A stretch of 64,000 nucleotides of DNA from Dysgonomonas hofstadii (GCF_014196915.1 NZ_JACIEP010000007.1:1-64000), one strand, 5' to 3'; shown: positions 18,748-27,888, counted from the first letter of the stretch. Notes: generated by a model from the letters alone, not told the origin. Made by a program: numbers and translations.

Positions 18748-19962
18748 TCAGTCTTTTTTACATCTTACACTATAAAGGGCAGTTCTTGAAGCATTTACTC
18801 GTTGCACAGGAGGAAGGTTGGCAGTGACGGTCCGATCCATTGCATTCCCATAAGAAGAAATATCAGTGGAGGAAGTCCAAAAATAGGAAGCCTGACCGTA
18901 GTAAGAGGTAATGTTTTTTTGAGAAATACCAACAGGTAAAACATTAAATCCTCCTTTTACAGTCAAATCACTGAGGCCTCCGGTTGAGGTATTAACTCCT
19001 GTAACGTTGCAGGGAGACATCATTGCTGTACCATGACCAACTGTTAAAGTAGACGGGCGCATACTCAAAGATTCATAATCATCCTGGCTTGAAGAGGAAA
19101 TCACCATTGGCTGAGAACCGCTAACGCGATCGCGCCAAGGAGTAGGAGTAGTCACAGATGAATATTCCTGAGGATTTTTAGCCATTTCTTCTTCGAGCTG
19201 ACTGAATTCATAGTCGGAAGGTACATGCCATCCGTCAGGACAGAGGCCTTGTATAACAGGTGCATCGGGGTCATTTCCGGGATTAAGAAAGGTTTGGTTG
19301 TCACTATTTATCGTAGCGGCATAGGAATAAAGGATACCATATTTAGGATTCCATGGGATAAGGTCAGGGTCAGTTATAGACTCTCCGCTTGTCTGAGGAT
19401 AAAAATAGGTTCTGTCCCAAGGATTAGAATCTGTTGCCGGAACAATCTGTAAACTACCGTCAGTGGGCAGATACCTCAGGTTTTCGGTCATCCAGTCGCC
19501 GGCAGTACCAAAGTTCCGATAATAATATGTTTGCGGGCCATGTATCTGTGGGCGGGTGTCTGTATAAGTTTTCACAGTGGAAGATATTACTTCCCCCAGA
19601 TACTGCCATTCGGTTCCTGTCCATACATGCATTCCTTTCTGAAGAGGCAATGGCTCTATACAAAGATCCTCACTTACATTATAAACCAGTAATCCTATGT
19701 GTTCATCCAGATCCCATTCTTCGCTACTGTCTCCTCCAATCGATTGCGAAAGTCCGGCCTTGGTTGTCGGAGTGAGGTCGGTTATTTTCACACGTGGCAT
19801 CCCGAGTCCTTTAGTGGCATTTTCCGCTGTGTTATCATTTTGTTTAAGTTGCAGCAGTGCTCCCGATAAAGGGTCTTTATCAACCCCTATTGTTACCTGT
19901 GCATTAAGATGTGTAGCCAGTAACAAACTAAGCGATACAAATAGTATTAATCTGATATTCAT
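18748..19962 (-). CDS. FISUMP-domain secreted protein
   Basis: A 404-residue protein with a signal peptide (MNIRLILFVSLSLLLATHLNA). The C-terminal two thirds match the Fibrobacter succinogenes major paralogous domain: DWMTENLRY, GLCPDGWHVPSDYEF, YFWTSS and the closing SVRCKK are its hallmarks. The N-terminal region (VTIGVDKDPLSGALLQLK) resembles the head of Bacteroidetes fimbrillin-like or cell-surface proteins. The function of the domain is unknown and surface exposure is likely. The longest frame starts 14 codons upstream (TTG), but the ATG ending at 19962 begins a proper signal peptide. A near-consensus -7 box lies at about 20002-20010. Confidence 0.88.
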   Translation of the reverse strand: MNIRLILFVSLSLLLATHLNAQVTIGVDKDPLSGALLQLKQNDNTAENATKGLGMPRVKITDLTPTTKAGLSQSIGGDSSEEWDLDEHIGLLVYNVSEDLCIEPLPLQKGMHVWTGTEWQYLGEVISSTVKTYTDTRPQIHGPQTYYYRNFGTAGDWMTENLRYLPTDGSLQIVPATDSNPWDRTYFYPQTSGESITDPDLIPWNPKYGILYSYAATINSDNQTFLNPGNDPDAPVIQGLCPDGWHVPSDYEFSQLEEEMAKNPQEYSSVTTPTPWRDRVSGSQPMVISSSSQDDYESLSMRPSTLTVGHGTAMMSPCNVTGVNTSTGGLSDLTVKGGFNVLPVGISQKNITSYYGQASYFWTSSTDISSYGNAMDRTVTANLPPVQRVNASRTALYSVRCKKD

Positions 19963-20455
19963 AAATTTGTAAAATAAATGAGCCCTTATATCTTGTTGGA
20001 ACAAAATATAAAGTAAAGTTTATAATTTGAAATAAATATTACATAACGAATTAAAGGCCATAGTGTGTTTGTCCTCCTTTACTACGCGGCATCGAATGAA
20101 TAAAACAATCCGGAATCTTATTTTGTGTTAAATAAGAAAGCTGTCCTCTTGTAAAGATTGTTTTTTTAAGATGCGTGGTAATTTGTCCTTTGCTGTTTTA
20201 ACATTTTAGTGCCCCTGAATAAATTAACGCTGATCCCGTAAAATTACAGATAGAAAACCAGCCTTTTTATTAAAGTATTTATTGTCTTCATATTGTTTGT
20301 CAGGAACAAAGGTAAAAAAATATTTGAAAAAGAGAAAAAAATCATGTTTTATGTAATAAGAGCGATTATCAGTTTGGATAATTATAAACGATTCATCGTT
20401 TACAGGAAGGTTCTTCTTTCTTTTTATTTATATTTGTGAAAATGAATAACGGGAT
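19963..20455. other. Spacer between FISUMP gene and lipoprotein gene
   Basis: About 490 AT-rich bases hold divergent promoters but no recognisable gene, RNA or strong hairpin. Confidence 0.5.
20429..20436 (+). promoter_or_regulatory. Promoter -7 box of the lipoprotein gene
   Basis: TATATTTG, 20 bases before the ATG at 20456. Confidence 0.5.
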
Positions 20456-21202
20456 ATGAAAAATCTGATACTATACTTCTTTCTTATACTCTTGTTTGCT
20501 AATTGTGCCACCACAAAAAGGTACTACTTCCACTCTGGAATAGATGCGGTGGATAACGTGCGGAAAGATAGCGCCGGCTGGCTTATTGTGCAAAGAGACA
20601 GTATCGATCTCATATACTCGTTTTCAGGAGAAAATATTACCATGGAAATAACGGTGGATAACAAATCTTCCTCTCCGCTATATATTGATTGGGATAAATC
20701 GTGGATTAAGGTAAACGATCAGAATGCGAGGTCGTATAATAATCTGACAGGATATACAAATTTCAACGCTGTTTCTGAAATCATGCCAAACAGTTATGAC
20801 AGTTATAACTTATTGAAATCTGCACATTTCGATTTTAAACAAATCAGCCGGAAACAGCTAACGACCCAAAAAGTATATATGGCCGATAAAAAACTGAAAA
20901 CAAAAGCGATCCGGTTTGAAAAAGAAAATTCTCCTTTGTCGCTGACGAGTTGTATCGTGGTTAATATCAATGGGGCGGACAGAGAGTTGACCAACAGTTT
21001 TTATTTATCTACATTTACTAATGGTGACAAAAAAGCATATAAATCATTCCTGGCAGAAGCTTATAATCGGAATGACGGATTTTGTTCTACCTATGTCGTG
21101 GACAAGAAAGAGGGGAGAATTGCTAATGGAGTATTTGGCACATTGTTGAAATTAACGGAATTTCTAATAATGTACAGGCTTGAAGAAGAGGGTTATTATT
21201 AA
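20456..21202 (+). CDS. Lipoprotein of unknown function
   Basis: A 248-residue protein with a signal sequence ending in lipobox FANC (Cys17). Beyond the anchor is a predicted beta-rich region (about 45-190; SGENITMEITVDNKSSSPLYIDW resembles an immunoglobulin-like strand pattern). A C-terminal stretch, GVFGTLLKLTEFLIMYRL, is hydrophobic enough to be membrane-associated or amphipathic. I do not recognise a named domain. It has its own -7 box and is followed by the separate queD promoter, so it is probably monocistronic. Confidence 0.65.
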   Translation: MKNLILYFFLILLFANCATTKRYYFHSGIDAVDNVRKDSAGWLIVQRDSIDLIYSFSGENITMEITVDNKSSSPLYIDWDKSWIKVNDQNARSYNNLTGYTNFNAVSEIMPNSYDSYNLLKSAHFDFKQISRKQLTTQKVYMADKKLKTKAIRFEKENSPLSLTSCIVVNINGADRELTNSFYLSTFTNGDKKAYKSFLAEAYNRNDGFCSTYVVDKKEGRIANGVFGTLLKLTEFLIMYRLEEEGYY

Positions 21203-21239
21203 GAAAACTAAAGGCTGCGATCGGAGGACAAAAAATTAC

Positions 21240-21247
21240 TACCTTTG
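21240..21247 (+). promoter_or_regulatory. Promoter -7 box of the queD-queE-rnz operon
   Basis: TACCTTTG, 34 bases before the queD ATG. Confidence 0.55.
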
Positions 21248-21281
21248 TTCTTTCTTAAATTAAGATCAGATTACACCCATT

Positions 21282-21641
21282 ATGTACAAGATAAGTAAAC
21301 AATTTGCCTTTTCGGCATCACATATACTGGAAGGCTTGCCTCACGAACATCCCTGCTCGCGATTGCATGGGCACAATTATGTAGTAACCGTACACCTGAA
21401 AAGCGAACAGTTGAATGAAGTAGGATTTGTAAAAGACTACAGGGACCTCGATATGGTGAAACAATATATCGATGAAAAACTCGATCACCGCCATCTTAAC
21501 GATATATTTCCGTTTAACCCTACAGCCGAGAATATGGCGAAATTTCTTTACGATACATTCAAGAAGAATATTGCTGAATTGTATGCTGTAGAAGTGTCGG
21601 AAACTCCTAAAACAACTGCGATCTATGAAGCTGACCGTTAA
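21282..21641 (+). CDS. queD: 6-carboxytetrahydropterin synthase
   Basis: A 119-residue QueD enzyme that turns dihydroneopterin triphosphate into 6-carboxytetrahydropterin, the second step towards the queuosine precursor preQ0. The zinc ligands are His14 (FSASH), His29 and His31 (LHGHNY), with the catalytic Cys25 just before. The C-terminal Glu in VEVSETP is the conserved pterin-binding residue. It is first in a tight operon and overlaps queE by 17 bases. Confidence 0.94.
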   Translation: MYKISKQFAFSASHILEGLPHEHPCSRLHGHNYVVTVHLKSEQLNEVGFVKDYRDLDMVKQYIDEKLDHRHLNDIFPFNPTAENMAKFLYDTFKKNIAELYAVEVSETPKTTAIYEADR

Positions 21642-22206
21642 CGAAATATTCTACTCTCTCCAGGGAGAGGGAGGACGCAGCGGCGAAGCATCTATATTCA
21701 TCAGGCTTACAAAATGTAATTTGGCATGTAGTTTCTGCGACACCGATTTTGCCGATGGAAACGATATGACTCTCGAGGAAATACTGGATGTGATAAAGGA
21801 ATTTTCCTGCAAGTGGATCATCTGGACAGGAGGGGAACCAACTATTCAGCTGAGAGACGAGCATCTGGCATTTTTCCGTGATCACGGATATAAACAGGCG
21901 ATAGAAACGAATGGAACAAGACCTGTTCCTTCGCTGATCGATTATATTACATGCAGCCCGAAGCAAAAATACGAAAGTATCAAATTACGTATTCCAAAAG
22001 TGAATGAGATAAGGATGCCGATAGCCGTAGGGGACGAAATCCCTGATATTTCGGTACTCCCTCCGGCTGACAACTATTTCCTTAGTCCTATATTCGATGC
22101 CGATAAGATTAATATTGAAAATGTAAATCATTGTGTGGAGTTGATAAAACAATATCCCGAATGGCGCCTTAGCCTGCAAATACACAAACTGATACATATA
22201 GAATAG
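21625..22206 (+). CDS. queE: 7-carboxy-7-deazaguanine synthase
   Basis: A 193-residue radical SAM enzyme acting directly after QueD, rearranging 6-carboxytetrahydropterin to 7-carboxy-7-deazaguanine. The cluster-binding Cys-x3-Cys-x2-Cys is in KCNLACSFCDTDF, preceded by the family opening EIFYSLQGEG. The glycine-rich SAM contact IIWTGGEPT follows. The start lies within the end of queD, so translation is likely coupled. The rnz gene follows after two bases. Confidence 0.95.
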   Translation: MKLTVNEIFYSLQGEGGRSGEASIFIRLTKCNLACSFCDTDFADGNDMTLEEILDVIKEFSCKWIIWTGGEPTIQLRDEHLAFFRDHGYKQAIETNGTRPVPSLIDYITCSPKQKYESIKLRIPKVNEIRMPIAVGDEIPDISVLPPADNYFLSPIFDADKINIENVNHCVELIKQYPEWRLSLQIHKLIHIE

Positions 22207-22208
22207 GA

Positions 22209-23123
22209 ATGGAGAAATTCGAACTCGACATACTAGGCTGTGGTTCTGCCACGCCGACCACATTGCACAATCCCTCATCTCAGGTACTGAATGTGAGGGA
22301 TAAGCTTTTTATGATCGATTGTGGAGAAAGTACACAATTGCAACTCCGGCGGAGCAGGTTACGATTCGGGCGTCTTAACCGGATATTTATATCTCATCTG
22401 CATGGCGATCATTGCTTCGGACTGATAGGACTGATCTCGACCTTGGGACTGCTTGGCCGTACCGGAGATTTGTATATTCATTCTGTGGCAGGGCTTGAGG
22501 AGATACTTCGTCCCGAGATAAATTTCTTTTGTAAGGACAGCCCTTTTCAGGTGAAAATAGAAATATTCGATCCGAAGAAGAGCGAGATAATCTATGATGA
22601 CCGGTCGGTTACAGTAAAGACGATACCGTTGTTTCACCGTGTGCCTTGTGCCGGATTCCTTTTCACGGAAAAACAGAAAGAAGCACACCTGATACCCGAC
22701 ATGATAAAGTTCTATAACATTCCGGTAAAAGAATTGGTTAAAATAAAGCAAGGGGCAGATTTTGTAACGGAAGATGGCAAGGTTATCCCTCATTCGCTGT
22801 TGACAAAACCAGCCGAGCCCGCCCGTTCATATGCTTACTGCTCCGATACCGCCTATTCTGAAAAGGTTGTACCAATCATAGAAGGGGTAGATCTGTTGTA
22901 TCATGAGGCAACATTTGCTGACGAAGATGCTGCACGGGCAGCAAGTACAGGACACTCCACAGCCCGGCAGGCAGCACAGGTCGCCTTGCAGGCTAATGTG
23001 AAGAAGCTGATGCTGGGCCATTTTTCGGCTCGTTACACCGATAACAGGATTTTACTGAACGAAGCTAAAGAGGTCTTTTCCAACACGATGCTTGCAAACG
23101 AAGGACTTCGTGAAAAATTGTGA
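22209..23123 (+). CDS. rnz: Ribonuclease Z
   Basis: A 304-residue metallo-beta-lactamase-fold endonuclease that trims tRNA 3' ends. The zinc motif HLHGDH is at residues 63-68. The later ligands fit HRVPCAGF, YCSDTAY and HSTARQAA, and the C-terminal GHFSARY is typical of RNase Z. The length is that of the short bacterial form. It is the third gene of a queuosine/tRNA operon with queD and queE, so all three products act on tRNA or its modification. Confidence 0.95.
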   Translation: MEKFELDILGCGSATPTTLHNPSSQVLNVRDKLFMIDCGESTQLQLRRSRLRFGRLNRIFISHLHGDHCFGLIGLISTLGLLGRTGDLYIHSVAGLEEILRPEINFFCKDSPFQVKIEIFDPKKSEIIYDDRSVTVKTIPLFHRVPCAGFLFTEKQKEAHLIPDMIKFYNIPVKELVKIKQGADFVTEDGKVIPHSLLTKPAEPARSYAYCSDTAYSEKVVPIIEGVDLLYHEATFADEDAARAASTGHSTARQAAQVALQANVKKLMLGHFSARYTDNRILLNEAKEVFSNTMLANEGLREKL

Positions 23124-23172
23124 AGCCGGGTAATTTTTTTATCTTTTTTATACTTTTATAAGTATTAATCCC

Positions 23173-23180
23173 TATATTTG
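23173..23180 (+). promoter_or_regulatory. Promoter -7 box of the 113-residue secreted protein
   Basis: TATATTTG, 21 bases before the ATG at 23202. Its TTG forms an in-frame false start. Confidence 0.5.
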
Positions 23181-23201
23181 TGCTTGTTAGGCTTATTATA
23201 T

Positions 23202-23543
23202 ATGGTAAAATACAGGACGATATTATTCCTCTTATTGGCGACGGGGGCTTCATTTGCTGCTAGTATTGATGCGGCGGATGCAGATTTTCCTATGTCCAAT
23301 TCTGTATTTGAACAGCAAAGTGATAATGCTATGACACTTGACATAACCATCAACGGAACCACAAAACTGAAGATGGAAAATATACCTACCGAAGGTTATC
23401 TGGAAGTATATAGCATATTGGGAGTAAAGATTACCAGTAAAAATCTGAAAACCTGTGAAGGCGGGCAATGTTACCTCGATCTGTCGAAAGGACTGTATAT
23501 ACTGAAAGCCGGAAAAGTCGCTGTGAAAGTTATAGTAAGATAA
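23202..23543 (+). CDS. Small secreted protein resembling an isolated sorting domain
   Basis: A 113-residue protein with a signal peptide (about 1-20, ending SFAAS). After a short acidic linker, residues 48-113 form one beta-sandwich-like unit: EVYSILGVKITSKN, CYLDLSKGLYILKAG and a closing VAVKVIVR. This pattern of strand, turn, L/G-x-Y-I-x-K and a basic final strand resembles the C-terminal sorting domain of type IX secretion cargo. Here it stands alone with no passenger. It could be a decoy, a structural protein or a remnant. No T9SS gene is in the window, so the link is shape-based only. The ATG is preferred over the upstream TTG. Confidence 0.6.
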   Translation: MVKYRTILFLLLATGASFAASIDAADADFPMSNSVFEQQSDNAMTLDITINGTTKLKMENIPTEGYLEVYSILGVKITSKNLKTCEGGQCYLDLSKGLYILKAGKVAVKVIVR

Positions 23544-23580
23544 TCACCCCAAACAAGTCATCTTTTAATGTCTCTCCGAT

Positions 23581-24240
23581 TTATTTCGGATCGGTACTTT
23601 TGTAGGATATTCTATCCCAAAGAAAGATTTTTGGCTCTTCGATAAGATATGGCTGTACTTTTTTATACTCTTCGTCTGATAAATAGCCCTTGATCATAAA
23701 CTGAGCAGATAGATTATAATCACTGGAAGAAAGTGTTATCATCACAGGATCCATATCGATGGCGGCGTATGCATTTATGAAATCCTGACTATTACGGTCT
23801 ACATCCGGTTTTATAAACCATTCCTTTGTTACTTTCGGGAAAAGATCAGTTCCCGGTATAGGCATCCACTTAGTGGTGTAAAATTGCATCTGGCTGTCGC
23901 TAACCTTCTTTTGGCTATCATAAACGGTTTTTACCACGCAGATGATCTTTGAGTCGTTTATCAGTGGCAGAAGCTTTATTTGTGTTGACCCGGCATCCGA
24001 TGTCTTTATCGCAATAAAGTCGGCCGTCATGGCCAACCTTTTCAGTTCGCCGTATCTGTCCAGAGAAATGGTAATCCCTGTTGTGTCATCCGGATTGGAA
24101 ATAAGCAGGTCTTTTTGTGCCGCATCCAGATTGGTAATTATTGTATTCGGCATAGTATTGATAACTTCAATTATGTTCTGGGCCGAAGCCATTGATATCG
24201 ATAATATGCTAAAAGTTATTATGTAGATTAATTTTCTCAT
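23581..24240 (-). CDS. DUF3256 family secreted protein
   Basis: A 219-residue protein with a signal peptide (about 1-20, ending ASAQ) and a predominantly beta-rich body. The pattern PLINDSKIICVVKTVYDSQKKVSDSQMQFY followed by a second half with DMDPVMITLSSSDYNLS and IEEPKIFLW matches what I know of DUF3256, a Bacteroidales family of unknown role. It is likely periplasmic. It lies 10 bases downstream of the EamA transporter but also has a -7 box inside the end of that gene, so it may be transcribed from both. Confidence 0.7.
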   Translation of the reverse strand: MRKLIYIITFSILSISMASAQNIIEVINTMPNTIITNLDAAQKDLLISNPDDTTGITISLDRYGELKRLAMTADFIAIKTSDAGSTQIKLLPLINDSKIICVVKTVYDSQKKVSDSQMQFYTTKWMPIPGTDLFPKVTKEWFIKPDVDRNSQDFINAYAAIDMDPVMITLSSSDYNLSAQFMIKGYLSDEEYKKVQPYLIEEPKIFLWDRISYKSTDPK

Positions 24241-24250
24241 TGTTGTTTCT

Positions 24251-25150
24251 TTATTTAGTCCCCAAATATAGGAAAAACATTGCTACTATTATCAAAGCGA
24301 GGTCGATAGCCTTGCCTTTTAAGTTTTTTTCATGGAAGAAAAGCACTCCACCTGCAAATGAAACCAGTACACTGCTGCGGCGAACCATCGACACGATAGA
24401 TATCATGGCATCGGGATCGGTCAGCGCATAGAAGTATACAAAGTCGGCAATAGTGAGAAATACAGAAACAAGAATAATACTCCACCTCCATTTAAACGGA
24501 GTATTCTTTTCCCGCTTCGAATACCAAAGCACGATCAATACTATCAACATTAGCAGACATTGATAAGTATTGAACCAGAATTGCACAGCCGTGGAACTGA
24601 ATCGCTGCATCAGGTATTTGTCATACAATCCGCTGGCAGCTCCGGCAATGGATGCGAGGATCATAAAGAATATCCATTTATTTTTGCTGAAACTGATACC
24701 TTCTTTCTTGCTCGACATCGATAACAAATAGAAAGATACAATAGTGATTATTACCCCGATCCATTGGTACAGGTTAAGTCTTTCCCCGAATATCAATAAC
24801 GCTCCGACTAAGGTCATAACCGGGCGAGTGGCATTGATAGGGCCTGTAATGGTGAGCGGCAAATGCTTAATGGCGAAATAGCCGAATATCCACGAAGTGA
24901 GGACAATAACAGACTTAATAAATATATAACCGTGTGTTTCCCACGAAACGACCGGTACATAACCTATGGTGCCGATTAATGTATCTGGCGATATTCTCGA
25001 GACAAGTACCAACGGAAATAATAGTAGAGAGCAAAAAAGCGTATTGAGAAACAATACGGGAATAACGGCATTCTCATGTACCGATTTCTTTTTGCTGATA
25101 TCGTATAATCCGAGGAAAAATGCTGAAACAAAAGCAAGTGCTAACCACAT
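24251..25150 (-). CDS. EamA/DMT superfamily transporter
   Basis: A 299-residue integral membrane protein with about ten hydrophobic segments arranged as two EamA repeats (about 1-140 and 150-290). Each repeat ends with the family-like pattern (PINATRPVMTLVGALLIFGERL and SMVRRSSVLVSFAGGVLFFHEKN). Members export or import metabolites such as amino acids, nucleotides or sugars, and the substrate here is unknown. A terminator separates it from nhaA upstream, so it probably has its own promoter, though no consensus box was seen in the short gap. Confidence 0.85.
   Translation of the reverse strand: MWLALAFVSAFFLGLYDISKKKSVHENAVIPVLFLNTLFCSLLLFPLVLVSRISPDTLIGTIGYVPVVSWETHGYIFIKSVIVLTSWIFGYFAIKHLPLTITGPINATRPVMTLVGALLIFGERLNLYQWIGVIITIVSFYLLSMSSKKEGISFSKNKWIFFMILASIAGAASGLYDKYLMQRFSSTAVQFWFNTYQCLLMLIVLIVLWYSKREKNTPFKWRWSIILVSVFLTIADFVYFYALTDPDAMISIVSMVRRSSVLVSFAGGVLFFHEKNLKGKAIDLALIIVAMFFLYLGTK
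24263..24270 (-). promoter_or_regulatory. Promoter -7 box of the DUF3256 gene
   Basis: The minus strand reads TATATTTG, 22 bases upstream of the ATG, inside the last codons of the EamA gene. Confidence 0.45.
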
Positions 25151-25171
25151 ATGTTTTATACATTAAATGAG

Positions 25172-25194
25172 AAAGAGGCTTTTTCGGCCTCTTT
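25172..25194 (-). terminator. Intrinsic terminator after nhaA
   Basis: An 8-base-pair stem AAAGAGGC/GCCTCTTT with a seven-base loop lies between the nhaA stop and the EamA start. The T run is short and broken on the minus strand. Confidence 0.65.
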
Positions 25195-25199
25195 CTTTC

Positions 25200-26381
25200 T
25201 TATTCTTTTACCCTCTCTTTTGTTTCTTCTTTTTTCAGTACATAGTTCAGCCAGGCATAGCCGATAATCCCCGAAGCAAGCGAAGCAAGTAATATCATAA
25301 GTTTCGATTCGTTGATATAGTGCATATTTCCTTTGAATGCCAGCAGGGTGATAAAGATAGACATCGTAAACCCTATACCGCCCAGCATACCTGCGCCCAA
25401 CAAGGCTTTCCATTTCACACCTCTTGGCAAGGCGCATAATCCTGTTTTCACACTGATGAAGCTGAACAATGTGATGCCAATAGGTTTGCCAACAATAAGA
25501 CCTAAGATAATACCCAGCGCAAACGGTTCACCTATCGACTGATCCCAATTGCCTTCTATCAGCATGGCCGTATTGGCAAGGGCGAATATCGGTAATATAG
25601 CGAATGCAACGGGATAATGCAGAGCACTCTGCATTTTGTTGGAAAGGCATTTCGGATCGCCCTTTTTAAATGGTATGGTTATAGCCAACAATACTCCCGC
25701 AATAGTAGCGTGCACACCTGAATGAAGCATGCAGTACCACATGATAACACCGCCTATCAGGTAAGGGATGAGGTTTGTTACATTGAATTTTTTATTTAAT
25801 AAAAGCAATAGGACAAATATACCTATGGCAGCCAGCAGATATACCCATGCTAGCGAAGTTGTATAGAACAAGGCGATGACGATTATTGCACCCAGGTCGT
25901 CTATTACTGCCAGTGCAGTAAGGAATACCTTGAGTGATATTGGCACACGGTTACCCAATAAAGACAACACTCCCAAAGCGAATGCTATATCGGTAGCCAT
26001 TGGAATACCAAATCCGGCATGTGTATCTGTTCCGAAGTTTAAAGACATATAGATGGCGGCAGGAATAAGCATTCCCCCTAATGCTCCGGAGATTGGTAGC
26101 ATGGCTCGCTTTACATTCGAGAGTTCACCTTCATATATTTCCTGTATCAACTCCAGCCCTACCAGAAGAAAGAAGATTGCCATAAGTCCGTCGTTGATCC
26201 AGTCGGCTATAGTATGACTTCCCGCCTGTGTTTCCCAGAAACCTCTGTAACCTTCCCCAATACCCGAATTGGCGAGAAGTATAGATATGATTGTGCAGAC
26301 AATAAGTGTCAGCCCTCCCGATTTCTCACTTTCCATAAACCCCCGTAGGGTTCTTCCGCTTAAAATCCGTCCGATTTTCAT
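25200..26381 (-). CDS. nhaA: Na+/H+ antiporter NhaA
   Basis: A 393-residue antiporter of the inner membrane, exchanging two protons for one sodium ion. The ion-binding Asp pair is in [11 protein letters not shown] and the third conserved Asp is in [15 protein letters not shown]. About eleven to twelve hydrophobic segments are visible. The N-terminal ESEKSGG matches the family opening before the first helix. The start overlaps the truA stop by four bases (ATGA), so translation is coupled to truA. A terminator follows. Confidence 0.95.
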   Translation of the reverse strand: MKIGRILSGRTLRGFMESEKSGGLTLIVCTIISILLANSGIGEGYRGFWETQAGSHTIADWINDGLMAIFFLLVGLELIQEIYEGELSNVKRAMLPISGALGGMLIPAAIYMSLNFGTDTHAGFGIPMATDIAFALGVLSLLGNRVPISLKVFLTALAVIDDLGAIIVIALFYTTSLAWVYLLAAIGIFVLLLLLNKKFNVTNLIPYLIGGVIMWYCMLHSGVHATIAGVLLAITIPFKKGDPKCLSNKMQSALHYPVAFAILPIFALANTAMLIEGNWDQSIGEPFALGIILGLIVGKPIGITLFSFISVKTGLCALPRGVKWKALLGAGMLGGIGFTMSIFITLLAFKGNMHYINESKLMILLASLASGIIGYAWLNYVLKKEETKERVKE

Positions 26382-27130
26382 TCTATTATAAATATGTCGT
26401 TATTATATTCTATTTCTTCTAAGAAAAGAGCGTGTCCCGGTACCGATGTTCCGGCAGCACCCCTGTCTTTAGCTTGAATTATCTCTCTCATGCCGTTTTC
26501 ATCGATTTTTCCCCGGCCGGCTTCCAATAATGTGCCTACAATAGAGCGAACCATATTGCGCAGGAAACGGTCGGCTTTGATCGTAAATATGTAATCGTCT
26601 CCCGATTGTTCCCATCCGGCCTGCATAATTTTGCAATTGTTTGTCTTTACATCGGTATGCAGCTTGCTGAAACTGGTAAAATCTTCGTAATCGAATAAAA
26701 TATTTGTACAGGCATTCATCATCTTTACATCCAATTCACCGTGTATTTTATATTTCAGATGATAGAGGAACGGATCTTTCGCTGTTGTTATATAATAACG
26801 GTAAAGCCTTGATGTCGCATCGAAACGGGCATGTGCATCGTTCCTCACCTTTAATATATTATATATCACTATATCTTTGGGCAAGATACGGTTCAGTTTA
26901 AACGTAAGTTGATGAACATTTTCTATATCTTCTGTATCGAAGTGGGCAAACATTTGCCGCGCGTGAACTCCCGCATCGGTGCGTCCGGCTCCGACAATAG
27001 ATGTAGGAATGCGCAAAAGGGTGGACAGCCCTTTTTCTATTGTTTCCTGCACAGAGGGGGCATTCGGTTGTATTTGCCAACCGTTGTAATTCTCTCCGTT
27101 GTAAGCTAAATATATAAAATAGCGATTCAT
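26378..27130 (-). CDS. truA: tRNA pseudouridine(38-40) synthase TruA
   Basis: A 250-residue TruA that converts uridines 38-40 of the tRNA anticodon stem-loop to pseudouridine. The catalytic Asp52 lies in GRTDAGVHA, and [14 protein letters not shown] is the conserved C-terminal block. The longest frame begins at TTG 27136, but the family starts with [12 protein letters not shown], so the ATG ending at 27130 is chosen. It is first of a two-gene unit with nhaA. A palindromic repeat occupies the gap upstream. Confidence 0.95.
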   Translation of the reverse strand: MNRYFIYLAYNGENYNGWQIQPNAPSVQETIEKGLSTLLRIPTSIVGAGRTDAGVHARQMFAHFDTEDIENVHQLTFKLNRILPKDIVIYNILKVRNDAHARFDATSRLYRYYITTAKDPFLYHLKYKIHGELDVKMMNACTNILFDYEDFTSFSKLHTDVKTNNCKIMQAGWEQSGDDYIFTIKADRFLRNMVRSIVGTLLEAGRGKIDENGMREIIQAKDRGAAGTSVPGHALFLEEIEYNNDIFIIE

Positions 27131-27143
27131 CGTCAATTAGCAT

Positions 27144-27193
27144 ATTAGCAAATTAGCATATTCGGTAATTTCCGAATTTCCAAATTTGCTAAT
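27144..27193. repeat. AT-rich palindromic repeat
   Basis: An inverted repeat with arms at 27144-27165 and 27171-27193 around a five-base loop. The outer ten bases pair perfectly and the inner part is imperfect. It is built of TTAGCA(A/T)A units (ATTAGCATATTAGCAAATTAG style). It sits between truA and the DUF5715 gene, both on the minus strand, and has no T run. Confidence 0.75.
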
Positions 27194-27200
27194 TTTCGAA

Positions 27201-27854
27201 TTATCTTACTGTTATATGAAAACAAGACTGCTTGCGTTCATGTTTTATATAGCATCTGTCACGTTGGCGAAGGTCGTGCAACACCTGTCCTAATACCGCT
27301 TTCAATTGACCATCGTCTCTTGTCCTTTCATCGGTGTGATCTACCTTATCGAAGCGAGTCCATGCGATGTCGAAAGTTGTAGCATAGCGGTGCACTGAGT
27401 TTTCACTGGCATTCCTGTTTCGCTGCGATAATCCCTTCACATCGTCGTTTGTACGGGTGACACTGGTCACAATCAGTTTATACAGAGGCATCTTTTTACT
27501 GATAAGTGAATCCCTGAAATTAAGCCCTATATCAGACAGAAGCGTGGCGGCCTTAGGTACAAGGAGTGGCATGGAATGTTTCAGTCTGTCTACCCTGTAA
27601 ATTCCCAGTTCCTGAGGGATTCTTACCAGCCTGTCCTCATACAAGGCAGTATCTGCCCTCGTTTCCAATGGGCCTACTCCGTTTTCGGTTGCAGCCTGTA
27701 TATGCAGGTCGGGCAGATCGTTGAAAGTTGTGCTGTATTTTCCGTTGAAACGGGAATATTTCTTAGGTTCGGAAGGCTTTTCTCCTTCTTTATTGCCTGA
27801 GTTGCAGCTTAAGAGTGAAAGAATACTCAAGGAAAGTATCCAGATCGATTTCAT
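27201..27854 (-). CDS. DUF5715 lipoprotein, M15 peptidase-like
   Basis: A 217-residue lipoprotein with lipobox LLSC (Cys17). The body matches DUF5715 as I know it. It contains S153-x-H155-x6-D162 (SVHRYATTFD), which has the same spacing as the zinc-binding SxHxxGxAxD motif of M15 D-Ala-D-Ala peptidases (VanX, VanY), with Ala in place of Gly. The terminal FHITV offers His213 as a possible third zinc ligand, with Glu206 as possible base. It could therefore trim peptidoglycan stem peptides in the periplasm, which is an inference. The longest frame starts 15 codons earlier inside the promoter region, so the ATG ending at 27854 is used. Confidence 0.8.
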   Translation of the reverse strand: MKSIWILSLSILSLLSCNSGNKEGEKPSEPKKYSRFNGKYSTTFNDLPDLHIQAATENGVGPLETRADTALYEDRLVRIPQELGIYRVDRLKHSMPLLVPKAATLLSDIGLNFRDSLISKKMPLYKLIVTSVTRTNDDVKGLSQRNRNASENSVHRYATTFDIAWTRFDKVDHTDERTRDDGQLKAVLGQVLHDLRQRDRCYIKHERKQSCFHITVR

Positions 27855-27888
27855 ATATGATTTGCTAATATTGTTTGGAATTTCGGCA

